Source of the DNA: Shewanella sp. UCD-KL12
Lineage (GTDB): Bacteria; Pseudomonadota; Gammaproteobacteria; Enterobacterales; Shewanellaceae
DNA: 64,000 nucleotides
Assembly: GCF_001957125.1 (NCBI RefSeq)
Contig: NZ_MPHJ01000008.1
Location: 137,606-201,605, forward strand
Reading direction: 5' to 3'
Position 1 is the stretch's first letter. Each line of letters begins with the position of its first letter. The notes beneath the pieces are model-generated. The model was not told where the DNA came from and did not search any database. It saw only the letters and a program-made list of their open reading frames with translations. Both the position numbers and the translations under genes were made by a program. This document shows positions 48,760-57,038 of this stretch, piece after piece.

Positions 48760-49776
48760 ATGATAGAAGCTGATCGTATCATTCATGCTGAACCTCAAGG
48801 TGTTGAGGAGTATGAAGAGCAAATTGATAGGGCGATGCGTCCTAAATTGCTCGATGAGTATACTGGACAAGATGCGACTCGATCGCAACTTAAGGTGTTC
48901 ATTCAAGCTGCGCAAAATCGCGGTGAAGCACTCGATCACATGTTGATTTATGGCCCTCCAGGGCTTGGTAAAACGACACTCGCTTTGATTGTGGCTAATG
49001 AGATGGGGGTCAACATTAAATCGACTTCAGGTCCGGTACTTGAAAAGGCGGGAGATTTAGCTGCGCTGCTAACAAATCTAGACCCTGGTGATGTGTTATT
49101 TATTGATGAAATCCATAGACTAAGCCCTGCAGTTGAAGAGATTTTATACCCAGCAATGGAAGACTACCAGCTTGATATTATGATCGGAGAGGGGCCTGCT
49201 GCGCGTTCAATCAAGTTAGATCTGCCTCCGTTTACACTCATTGGTGCAACGACAAGAGCGGGATCGCTTACTTCACCTTTACGCGCGCGATTTGGCATTC
49301 CACTAAGACTTGAGTTTTATAATGTTAACGACCTTAGTTCTATTGTGACTCGCTCAGCCAATGTCTTAGAGTTGCCGATAGATCAACAAGGATCGATTGA
49401 AGTTGCAAGACGATCGCGTGGTACGCCTCGTATTGCTAATCGCCTGCTAAGGCGTGTACGTGACTACGCTGAGGTTAAGCATGATGGTGAGATCAATAAG
49501 CAGGTGGCTGATCTTGCATTGGATATGCTAGATGTCGATGCCGAAGGCTTTGACTATATGGATAGAAAGCTCTTATTGGCAATTATCGATAAATTTATGG
49601 GCGGGCCCGTTGGGCTAGATAATTTAGCTGCAGCCATTGGTGAAGAGCGGGAAACGATTGAAGATGTACTTGAACCTTTCCTCATTCAGCAGGGGTTTAT
49701 TCAAAGAACGCCAAGAGGCAGAATAGCGACAGAAAGGGCTTATAGCCACTTTAATATTGTTCAGCCTGAACCTTAA
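48760..49776 (+). CDS. ruvB: Holliday junction branch migration ATPase RuvB
   Basis: 338 residues. AAA+ motor with Walker [12 protein letters not shown], Walker [10 protein letters not shown], sensor 1 LIGATTRAG, arginine-finger loop [14 protein letters not shown], and winged-helix domain ([20 protein letters not shown]). Twenty nt after ruvA. I see no LexA box in front of ruvC, ruvA or ruvB. A MITE begins 3 nt after its stop. Confidence 0.97.
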   Translation: MIEADRIIHAEPQGVEEYEEQIDRAMRPKLLDEYTGQDATRSQLKVFIQAAQNRGEALDHMLIYGPPGLGKTTLALIVANEMGVNIKSTSGPVLEKAGDLAALLTNLDPGDVLFIDEIHRLSPAVEEILYPAMEDYQLDIMIGEGPAARSIKLDLPPFTLIGATTRAGSLTSPLRARFGIPLRLEFYNVNDLSSIVTRSANVLELPIDQQGSIEVARRSRGTPRIANRLLRRVRDYAEVKHDGEINKQVADLALDMLDVDAEGFDYMDRKLLLAIIDKFMGGPVGLDNLAAAIGEERETIEDVLEPFLIQQGFIQRTPRGRIATERAYSHFNIVQPEP

Positions 49777-49779
49777 GTT

Positions 49780-50044
49780 ATACCAATCAGTATAAGAAAG
49801 TGATCTACTCAGAACTATTTTTGGCAAACTAATTCGAGGCGAATAAATGATACAATGGTGATCCCTTGTGAAGTTATTCAACGAAGAAATAGGCAGCCCA
49901 AAAAGCTCCCAAAGGGCGAGTTTTAGCGTTTCTGATGCGGTGTTAACGAATTTGAACGTAGAGCAACTATGCCCTTCATTCGCTGCCTTGCCTCAGAAGC
50001 GCTAAACTCTCGCTGAGCGATCACATCTTTATACTGATTGGTAT
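49780..50044. mobile_element. MITE-like element, copy B
   Basis: 265 bp with perfect 16-bp terminal inverted repeats: ATACCAATCAGTATAA (49780-49795) and its complement (50029-50044). Non-coding. Same family as copies A, C and D. It lies between ruvB and the convergent DUF4402 gene. Flanking target duplication cannot be defined with confidence. Confidence 0.85.
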
Positions 50045-50073
50045 TATATCACTATTGAGAGGAGCCATACTGG

Positions 50074-50574
50074 CTATTGCTCCTCTACTATCAAGGTATA
50101 TTGAGGAAACTTCTCTCCAGCGGTTGATTTTTTAGATGCAATAACTTTAGCACCTATATCAAAATACTCCCCAGCTTGACCCGGATTATCTAGCCCTGTA
50201 ACAGGAAAGCTCTTGTAGGTTTTATTTTTATATCTGATTCTTAGTGATTTTAGGTTCACCTTGGCTTCATTACCGACTTGAAAGAAGTTGATACTGATAG
50301 GGCTGTTAGTATCCGATGTGATTAAATAGCGTCCCTGGTGATAGTCATTATCTAACAAAGTTACATTAGTTGCTCCGCCTAGTGCACCTTTCCAGTTAAC
50401 GTTAACAATTGAGCTTTTCGTTAAGTTTTTTATCACTGATGGATATTTAATTGGTTGGATCTCTGTGATTGTTATCGCGGCGCTAGCCTTGCATATTGGG
50501 CTGAGTAATAAAATTAAAGCAAAGCAATGCTTACTTCGAAACTTAATGTTTGGATTTGCTGGAATAACCATCAT
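50074..50574 (-). CDS. DUF4402-type exported protein (pilin-like)
   Basis: 166 residues: signal peptide (KHCFALILLLSPICKASA), then a single beta-rich domain ending TLIVEEQ. Strand pattern and size resemble the DUF4402 pilin-like proteins encoded at 51144 and 55896, though similarity is low. It is divergent from that pilus operon and may be a minor subunit or tip protein. AGGTGG precedes ATG 50574/50571. Function inferred only from neighbourhood and fold. Confidence 0.5.
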   Translation of the reverse strand: MMVIPANPNIKFRSKHCFALILLLSPICKASAAITITEIQPIKYPSVIKNLTKSSIVNVNWKGALGGATNVTLLDNDYHQGRYLITSDTNSPISINFFQVGNEAKVNLKSLRIRYKNKTYKSFPVTGLDNPGQAGEYFDIGAKVIASKKSTAGEKFPQYTLIVEEQ

Positions 50575-51143
50575 AAACCACCTAGATTCATTCTCTTACT
50601 GATTACCTTACTGATTCTCTTAAGCGATATTTTGTGAGTTGACTGCTTACTGTCAGCCCTTGAAAAATAATGTGAAGATCCAGTAAGTCATAATTATTCA
50701 TAAAAATAAACGTGTATATGATACTTAGCTTTAGCCTTCATTTTGAATATAAGATATTACAAAATAGACGCAAGGGGCGTTTTACGCACTCTGATGGCTA
50801 TTTTATGTATTTTATCTTATAGCAATGGATAGCCCGCTAAGACTACAAAAATAGGCAAATTTACTTGGTCCTGCTTACTCATATGATAAATCCTTAAAAG
50901 TATTAAGTGTATTCAGTACTTTACATGTTTCCATTTTAAATATTACTAAATGTGTCGTAAATGTAAATAAGGTGTTGCTAAATGTTTTTCTTTTGATAAG
51001 GTAAATAACAGGTGCTGATCAAAATGCACTTTAAACATAAGCTTATGTGTTTCATGGAAGAATTTTAGTTGTAAATTTGAACAAAAAGGATGTTTATCCG
51101 CATATAAGAATAAAATAACTAAAAGTACGCTTTGGAACATATT
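50575..51143. other. Pilus-operon regulatory region
   Basis: 569 bp between the divergent DUF4402 genes, strongly AT-rich. It contains a perfect 14-bp palindrome ACATAAGCTTATGT (51035-51048) about 95 nt before the pilin start, a candidate operator. No small ORF with a good ribosome binding site is visible. Confidence 0.4.
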
Positions 51144-51611
51144 ATGAAGAATAAAATTGCCCTATCTACACTTGTTGCCTCTACACTGCTTCTTTCAAGT
51201 CAAGCTGGCGCCGTTCAGCAGTCTGGTACAGCGAATTTTAATTTAGTTTACCCAATCACAGTGACAGAAAATACCGCCATGGAATTTGGTGATATTGATA
51301 TTACATCTGATGGTTCGTGTGTTTTAGATTATGCGGATGGCACATCTGGTACTAACTGTGTTGCGGGTGGTGCTACTGCAGCTTCTGGTGATTTCACTAT
51401 CACAGCGGCTGATGGCAATGTAACTGTAAGTCTCTCTGCTGCCGATACGAGTGTGGCTGGTGTTACTTTTACGCCTAGCGTAGCAAGTCCTACTGTTGGT
51501 ATTACCGCAAATACAGCGAACCTGAAAGTTGGTGGTACTGTGGCTGTCGTTGCCGCTTCTGCTACAGCGGGTGCTCATGCGCTGACTTACACAGTTGATG
51601 TTATCTATTAA
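51144..51611 (+). CDS. DUF4402-type major pilin subunit
   Basis: 155 residues: signal peptide ending SSQAGA, then a Thr/Ala/Val-rich single domain with one Cys pair (SDGSCVLDY and GTNCVAGG) and a C-terminal beta strand HALTYTVDVIY, as expected for donor-strand-exchange pilins. ATG 51144 (MKNKIALSTLVAS) opens the signal peptide. It precedes the chaperone and is separated from it by a hairpin terminator, the usual arrangement for producing excess major subunit. Confidence 0.75.
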   Translation: MKNKIALSTLVASTLLLSSQAGAVQQSGTANFNLVYPITVTENTAMEFGDIDITSDGSCVLDYADGTSGTNCVAGGATAASGDFTITAADGNVTVSLSAADTSVAGVTFTPSVASPTVGITANTANLKVGGTVAVVAASATAGAHALTYTVDVIY

Positions 51612-51613
51612 GT

Positions 51614-51675
51614 AAAAAAGCCTTAAGTAAAATCCTAATGTTTAATACCAATATTAGGATTTTTTACGGCTTTTA
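51614..51675 (+). terminator. Attenuator-type hairpin after the major pilin
   Basis: Inner stem AAAATCCTAAT (51629-51639) with ATTAGGATTTT (51653-51663) followed by T's, flanked by an outer AAAAAGCC/GGCTTTT pairing. Likely reduces read-through from the pilin into chaperone and usher genes. Confidence 0.7.
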
Positions 51676-51751
51676 ATGCTCGAAGTAAGCTAACCAATAA
51701 TAAGGTTAAAACACGATTTCACGTGTTTTCTAATAATTTAGCTGGGCGTAA

Positions 51752-52555
51752 ATGATGAAAAAATCCTTTTTGGGCTGTATTGCAGCCCTACTATTTTGTG
51801 TAAATGTTAATGCAAACTTGCTTGTTTCTCCAACAAGAGCTGAACTAGATGATAAAAAGCATCGCAGTGCAGTGTTCTCTCTCGTTAATAAGGGCGCAGC
51901 TAAAGCAAGATACAATATCTATTTTGAAGATAAGCTGCAGTTACCCGCTGGAGGTTATCAAACCCTCGAGGATGCAGAGCCTGTATTAGCTAAGTATGTT
52001 CGTTACTCTCCAAGACGCGTATCACTCGAGCCTGAAGAGGGGACTCGGGTCAGAATGGCGGCTAGATTACCAAAATCACTACCTTCCGCTGAATACCGTA
52101 GCTATATCGTGTTTCATCAAATTCCTAATACCCCAGAAGCATCGACATCGGATGATATTTCAAGTGATGTGTTTAGTTTATCTGTAACTGCCTATATGCG
52201 GATCTCCATTCCAGTCATATTACGAGTGGGTGAAATGAATGGCGAAGTCAGCATAGGTGAAGATGCCGCGATCAAAAATGATATGAGTGTTGATATTGTC
52301 ATTAATAGACAAGGTGAGCGCAGTTCATATGGGGACATAGAGCTCTTTATTGAAACGCCTAGCAGTGACTCTGATGCAAAGTTGCAGTCAATAGGCAGTG
52401 TAAAGAACGCCACGATTTACACTGAACTTACCTCTAGAGTGTTTAACGTCAAATTAAACCAGCCTATTGAAAAGGGCGCTGTGATTCTTGTTAGGTACTC
52501 AGAGAGTAGCTCTATTGTTGATGCAAAGACGGTAGAAAGCACACTCGTGTTGTAA
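51752..52555 (+). CDS. Periplasmic pilus assembly chaperone
   Basis: 267 residues with signal peptide (FLGCIAALLFCVNVNA) and a PapD-type N-terminal immunoglobulin domain: LLVSPTRAELDDKKHRSAVFSLVNKG, then KYVRYSPRRVSLEPEEGTRVRMAARLP containing the Arg/Lys residues that anchor subunit C-termini. The second domain (about 140-265) is more diverged. Holds pilins in an assembly-competent state by donor-strand complementation. Followed 28 nt later by the usher. Confidence 0.82.
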   Translation: MMKKSFLGCIAALLFCVNVNANLLVSPTRAELDDKKHRSAVFSLVNKGAAKARYNIYFEDKLQLPAGGYQTLEDAEPVLAKYVRYSPRRVSLEPEEGTRVRMAARLPKSLPSAEYRSYIVFHQIPNTPEASTSDDISSDVFSLSVTAYMRISIPVILRVGEMNGEVSIGEDAAIKNDMSVDIVINRQGERSSYGDIELFIETPSSDSDAKLQSIGSVKNATIYTELTSRVFNVKLNQPIEKGAVILVRYSESSSIVDAKTVESTLVL

Positions 52556-52583
52556 TCGTTTATCTATTCGTCAAAGTGTACCG

Positions 52584-55500
52584 ATGAATCAGTCAAGACA
52601 GAACAATAACAAAAAGCATGGCCTGCTTGGGCCACTGCTTTTATTAGTCTTTGTGCTGTTGCTCATCGGATTTTTGTTAAGTTACGTTTTACCCCATTAC
52701 CTACTCAAGATTAATGTGCCAAGCGATAATCATTCGGATGCATTTATTGATAATAGTCTGACTTTCAACGATAAAAACTCCCACAGACCAAGCAGTACAC
52801 CTGCAAGTTCACAAGCTCATCGCTTATTAACTCATGAGATGAGGCATACCGCGGCTAGCCAAGATGTTGTCATTGAGCCACAAGCACACTCGAAGCGGTC
52901 TGTTAAGCTGTCAGTCAGCGAAACCAGGCCAGTCACTACAAATAAAAAGCAAATAATTCATCCCATTTCCTCAGTTAGTGATAATGCTGTGCTATCTCAT
53001 GTGCAGGACCCAGGGACTTTTTATGAGAAAAGGACTTTTAATGACAAAAAGGCAATGAGTGATCAAAGCGCTGTTAATGATAAAAGTATTGTTAATGATA
53101 AAAGTGCTATGCAGGCCAGTAGAGTTATCCAAGGTGAAGTAGTCATTAAGCAAGTGGCGACAAATATAGTGTCTTCCAATCATCAGCTTGATGAAAAAGG
53201 AGAGCCTGTAACTGTCAATTGGGAGCAAGCAAGTCAACGCAATACTGAGTCTACTTTAGATAAAGGGCGAGTAGTTACAAGCTTAAGATGCGATAAACAG
53301 GTATTGGTTTCCTATACCTCTGATCATGCCTCTGAGGAGTTATTTATCATCAGCCAACTTAAGTACGGCAGCATGATAATGAGTGATGAACTATTTGCAT
53401 ATCAGCAAGATGGAAAGCAATACCTGCCTATACAGCTACTAGCCGAGCTACTTTTATTACCAATACAGTTAGATTCAGAAACACAATCAGTATCTGGTTG
53501 GTTCATTGATAAAGAAAAGCGAATAAATATCAGTGATGGACTCATGGCTTTTTGGGGGAATGGCGCAAGTTGCTCATCACAAATGAGTAAACTGTTTTAT
53601 GACGACTGGGATCTCTATCTAGACGCCGAGATCATTGAAAGTATGTTTGGTTTATCAATAAGTTTTGAGCCAGCAAGACAACAGTTTTTCATTGATGAGT
53701 CTGCAGCGATTCCTTTAACTCAACTTATGGCGAGAAAAAAACGTTATGAGTTGTTTACCGCTTTGCAAAAGCAGCAAGGATCTATACAGGTAAGTGAAAT
53801 AGATAGAGAAGATGCCATGCTAGGGGATCTTGCCATGAGTATGGATCTAGGGGTTACATCACAAGACAAGGCAGCGCATAAAGCGACAAGGCTTGATGGC
53901 TTTGTTCAGGCAAGGGCTGATGTTGCTGGGCATAATACTTACGCGGGATACTCATGGTCGTCAACAGGGGAAACAGTAAATGCATATATTGAAAAGACCT
54001 TAGCTGACTCATGGGTAAGCCATTATAGGCTTGGGAGCATTGAGTCCCATTCTATTCCGCTAATTTCTGAGTCAACAGAAGGCGTTGGGGTCCGTATATC
54101 AGCTGGTGATAGCTTTACAGAAGACTTTCGCTCTATCACTGTTGAAGGGGAAGTTGAGCCTGGTTGGGATGTTGAATTATATCGTAACAACACCTTAGTG
54201 AGCGTTCAACGAGCTGGGCAAGACGCGAAGTATCGCTTTATTGACGTCCCTTTCTATATTGGTGTAAACCAATATCAATTACGATTTTTTGGGCTTAATG
54301 GTGAAACGCGGACTGAAACATTCAGTAAAGTGCTGGATCAATCTGTCATGGAGCAGGGGGCATTGGGGTTTAGTTATGGCGCTATGGTCAGTGATGCAGA
54401 CGAGCTTCAACAACATTACCTTAATGCTAATTGGGCTGTTAGTGATGGGTTAACGGCTGGTGTATCCCTAGTCCAACAGGAAACCATTGAAGGTCAGTGG
54501 CTAACTATTCCTAAAGTCAGTGTTAATTTGCTGGCAGGTCAAAATTTAGTTCAAATGAATTACGCTGCTGGTGATGGTGGGTTTGCTACAGGTCTAACAA
54601 TTCAAGGGAGTAGTGGCGAGATTAACTGGTTAGCCGACTGGGAGTTGTATGATGATTTTGCTAGTTGGGAAAATAACAATAATAGCGTACATCAACAAGC
54701 TCAAGTAAACCTTAACGGTAGTTTAGCGCTATTGCCTTTGAGTTGGACGCTTTCTGGGAGTTGGAAAGACTATGATATTGCTGCGGATCACCTTCAATTA
54801 AGTGGCATTATATCAGGTCAAGTCAATAAGCTAGCGTTTAGTAATGAAGTCAGGTGGCAGCAAACGCCACAGCAAAACACAATAAACAATAGAGTTGCTG
54901 CGTCAGGAAGGTTAAATGAATGGTACCTTAGAACGTACCTTGATTTCTCTGTCACACCAGATCTCGCCATTAATCAATGGGTGGTAAATGCTAATTCGAC
55001 ATTGACTAAACGTTTCAATTATCAAGTTGAATTGAACTATCAACCACAAACCGATGATCCTTTTAGTATACGAAACTCACTCTCTTACCTGTTCGATCAT
55101 AGCTCGTTACGACTGGTTATTGATAACTATTCGAGTGGTGACTGGTTTACACAGCTAAAATGGAACAGCTCACTCCTCTGGCATCCTGAAACTAATTTGT
55201 GGTTACTCGACAGAGTCAGTCACCTTAATACGGGTGCTGTCAAAATTCTCGCGTTTCAAGATGATAATGCCAATGGGATTTTTGATGATGAAGAGCAGGG
55301 CATTAGTGGTCTGAGCTTTTCTGGGCATAGTAATAGTGGTGATGTAACTGATGATAATGGCGAGTTATTGATCACGCACCTGCAAACAACACGTGCCCAA
55401 AGACTCATCCTTAAAGAGGCCAGTCTTCCAGATCCATTTTTAATACCACTCATGACAGCTATTAATGTAAATCCTCACCCGGGGAACATACAGGAGATTT

Positions 55501-55781
55501 TGTATCCGATACTGTATACGGCTGAGCTGGAGGGCGTTGTGCTTGAGCGAGTCGCAGGGGGCTCGTTACCTGCTAAAGGTATTCAAGTTGTTTTTATGGA
55601 CAAATCTAACCATAGAGAATACAAAGCAATTGTTGAATTTGATGGCGTTTTTATAATAGATAGAATGCTACCTGGCCATTATGAGATGTCAATTGGCGAT
55701 AAAATTATTTCAACGATTGAACTTCTTCCCGGTGAGTACAGAGAACTTAAGCCGATAGTGCTGCAAGCTGAGGTGGAGTAA
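52584..55781 (+). CDS. Pilus outer-membrane usher with N-terminal anchor and long linker
   Basis: 1065 residues. The N-terminus is basic then strongly hydrophobic (about 13-41) without a signal-peptidase site, so it looks like an uncleaved anchor. Residues about 45-230 are a hydrophilic, low-complexity linker. A small domain (about 232-390) with YLPIQLLAELLLL precedes the usher barrel (about 430 onward: DGFVQARADVAGHNTYAGYSW; VEGEVEPGWDVELYRNN; FRFFGLNGETRTE-like strands). A C-terminal beta-sandwich holds FQDDNANGIFDDEEQGI. Ushers normally start with a cleaved signal peptide, so this arrangement is unusual. Confidence 0.75.
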   Translation: MNQSRQNNNKKHGLLGPLLLLVFVLLLIGFLLSYVLPHYLLKINVPSDNHSDAFIDNSLTFNDKNSHRPSSTPASSQAHRLLTHEMRHTAASQDVVIEPQAHSKRSVKLSVSETRPVTTNKKQIIHPISSVSDNAVLSHVQDPGTFYEKRTFNDKKAMSDQSAVNDKSIVNDKSAMQASRVIQGEVVIKQVATNIVSSNHQLDEKGEPVTVNWEQASQRNTESTLDKGRVVTSLRCDKQVLVSYTSDHASEELFIISQLKYGSMIMSDELFAYQQDGKQYLPIQLLAELLLLPIQLDSETQSVSGWFIDKEKRINISDGLMAFWGNGASCSSQMSKLFYDDWDLYLDAEIIESMFGLSISFEPARQQFFIDESAAIPLTQLMARKKRYELFTALQKQQGSIQVSEIDREDAMLGDLAMSMDLGVTSQDKAAHKATRLDGFVQARADVAGHNTYAGYSWSSTGETVNAYIEKTLADSWVSHYRLGSIESHSIPLISESTEGVGVRISAGDSFTEDFRSITVEGEVEPGWDVELYRNNTLVSVQRAGQDAKYRFIDVPFYIGVNQYQLRFFGLNGETRTETFSKVLDQSVMEQGALGFSYGAMVSDADELQQHYLNANWAVSDGLTAGVSLVQQETIEGQWLTIPKVSVNLLAGQNLVQMNYAAGDGGFATGLTIQGSSGEINWLADWELYDDFASWENNNNSVHQQAQVNLNGSLALLPLSWTLSGSWKDYDIAADHLQLSGIISGQVNKLAFSNEVRWQQTPQQNTINNRVAASGRLNEWYLRTYLDFSVTPDLAINQWVVNANSTLTKRFNYQVELNYQPQTDDPFSIRNSLSYLFDHSSLRLVIDNYSSGDWFTQLKWNSSLLWHPETNLWLLDRVSHLNTGAVKILAFQDDNANGIFDDEEQGISGLSFSGHSNSGDVTDDNGELLITHLQTTRAQRLILKEASLPDPFLIPLMTAINVNPHPGNIQEILYPILYTAELEGVVLERVAGGSLPAKGIQVVFMDKSNHREYKAIVEFDGVFIIDRMLPGHYEMSIGDKIISTIELLPGEYRELKPIVLQAEVE
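53073..53108 (+). repeat. 18-bp tandem repeat in the usher linker
   Basis: Two units of GTTAATGATAAAAGT plus three variable bases (53073-53090 and 53091-53108), encoding VNDKSI and VNDKSA. In frame, so copy-number change would alter linker length only. Confidence 0.8.
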
Positions 55782-55895
55782 AAATTTTTACTGATTAGTA
55801 TTATAAGGCTGACACACGCTTTTTCTGTGCTTTTTGAACTACGACACAGCAATGCCCATAACTGCGTTCTATACTTTTTTTACGCAGCTAACATT

Positions 55896-56324
55896 ATGGT
55901 CATCATGCTAACGACACTTTTTCTTGCTTCAGTTATTGGACAGGCACAATTTAATCTTGTTGTTCCGATTAAAGTGTCTGAAACCCAACAGCTCCAATTA
56001 GGTGAGATTGCCAATCAAGCTAATACCAGCTGTAAAGTGAATGTTGAACATAGAGTTGGCGATGCTTGCATCTCTTCTGAGTGGGCTACAGGTACGTTGC
56101 AGATCTCTGCCGCATCAGGTGAAAGTGTAAAAGTAGAATTGATACCAGCTAGCTATGCTGATTTTAAATTTTCCCCCTTACTTGCTAATGGAACGAATGC
56201 AGGCCGTTATGTGATTGATAACGGTCTACTGACCATTCCCATTGGTGGTGAACTCACAATTATAAACCCATCCGCAATAGGTCAACACAATGTGAGTTAC
56301 ATGATAGAAATTAATTATGAGTGA
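55896..56324 (+). CDS. DUF4402-type minor pilin
   Basis: About 142 residues. Signal peptide from ATG 55896 (MVIMLTTLFLASVIGQAQ), then FNLVVPIKVSETQQLQLGEI, closely parallel to the major pilin's FNLVYPITVTENTAMEFGDI, a Cys pair (NTSCKVN and GDACISS) and final strand HNVSYMIEINYE. A GTG at 55827 would extend it with non-signal-like sequence. Last gene of the pilus operon; likely tip or terminating subunit. Confidence 0.68.
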   Translation: MVIMLTTLFLASVIGQAQFNLVVPIKVSETQQLQLGEIANQANTSCKVNVEHRVGDACISSEWATGTLQISAASGESVKVELIPASYADFKFSPLLANGTNAGRYVIDNGLLTIPIGGELTIINPSAIGQHNVSYMIEINYE

Positions 56325-57038
56325 ACGATTTGCCCTTATTTAGCTGGATAAGGGGATAAGGTTAAATCATTCCAGCTTAATTCATTATATTTAAAACGTG
56401 TCACCTCTCGGTAATAATTAAATTTGTTTAATTTTACCATTGGAATTAATAACTATGTAGCGCTTCCGTATTGATATTAACCTCATTCACGCAAGTGTAT
56501 CAATTTGTATTTAATTGTAGATGTTAATAACTATGTAAATATAATTGTTCGGCTAGAAAATAGGCTGTATCAAGCCTGAATGTGAGCTGGTAATTAGTAT
56601 ATTTAAATAGTAATTGAATTGACCTCAATCAATAAGTTCCTTCAGTATGCCATACCATTTAGTTAACATTATCAATTTCTGTGACTAAGATCACACTTTG
56701 AGTTATTTCATAGGTTGTGGTTATGTTAACGATTACTCAGGTGTAATCTCTGCCTTTTCCTGCTTTGGTTAGTGTTTTGTTCTGCCTGTAACAGCTTGCA
56801 ACCATTTAATTTTATATTGATCGCCTGCTGGTTACGCTTATTGCTATTTTATTTAACTTTTACTTATCACAGGTTAATTAAATTGGTGATTGACTGAATA
56901 ATGGTGAAACTACAGTATCAATTCCAACGCCATTAACTTCGAATATGAAACTTATCTGTTTCGAAAAATAAACAAGGTAAACGGCGCAAAATAAAAACAA
57001 ATAATAAGTAAGCAATATAAGTTAGGGAGTAAATCTTA
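56325..57038. other. Long leader region of the TonB receptor gene
   Basis: 714 bp without a gene. It holds a near-perfect hairpin GGTAATAATTAAA/TTTAATTTTACC (56410-56438), probably ending the pilus transcript, the CRP site at 56680-56695, and over 300 nt of possible 5' UTR. I see no known riboswitch and no Fur box. Confidence 0.5.
56680..56695. promoter_or_regulatory. CRP binding site
   Basis: TGTGACTAAGATCACA is a perfect TGTGA-N6-TCACA palindrome. It is 343 nt upstream of the TonB-dependent receptor start, implying catabolite or respiration-linked control by cAMP-CRP. Confidence 0.75.

Noticed and set aside
47590..48760. LexA (SOS) box for ruvCAB
   Set aside because: I looked for a CTGT-N8-ACAG pattern before ruvC, ruvA and ruvB and found none convincing.
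56325..57038. Fur box in front of the TonB receptor
   Set aside because: AT-rich palindromes are present but none matches the GATAATGATAATCATTATC pattern; iron control is unsupported.
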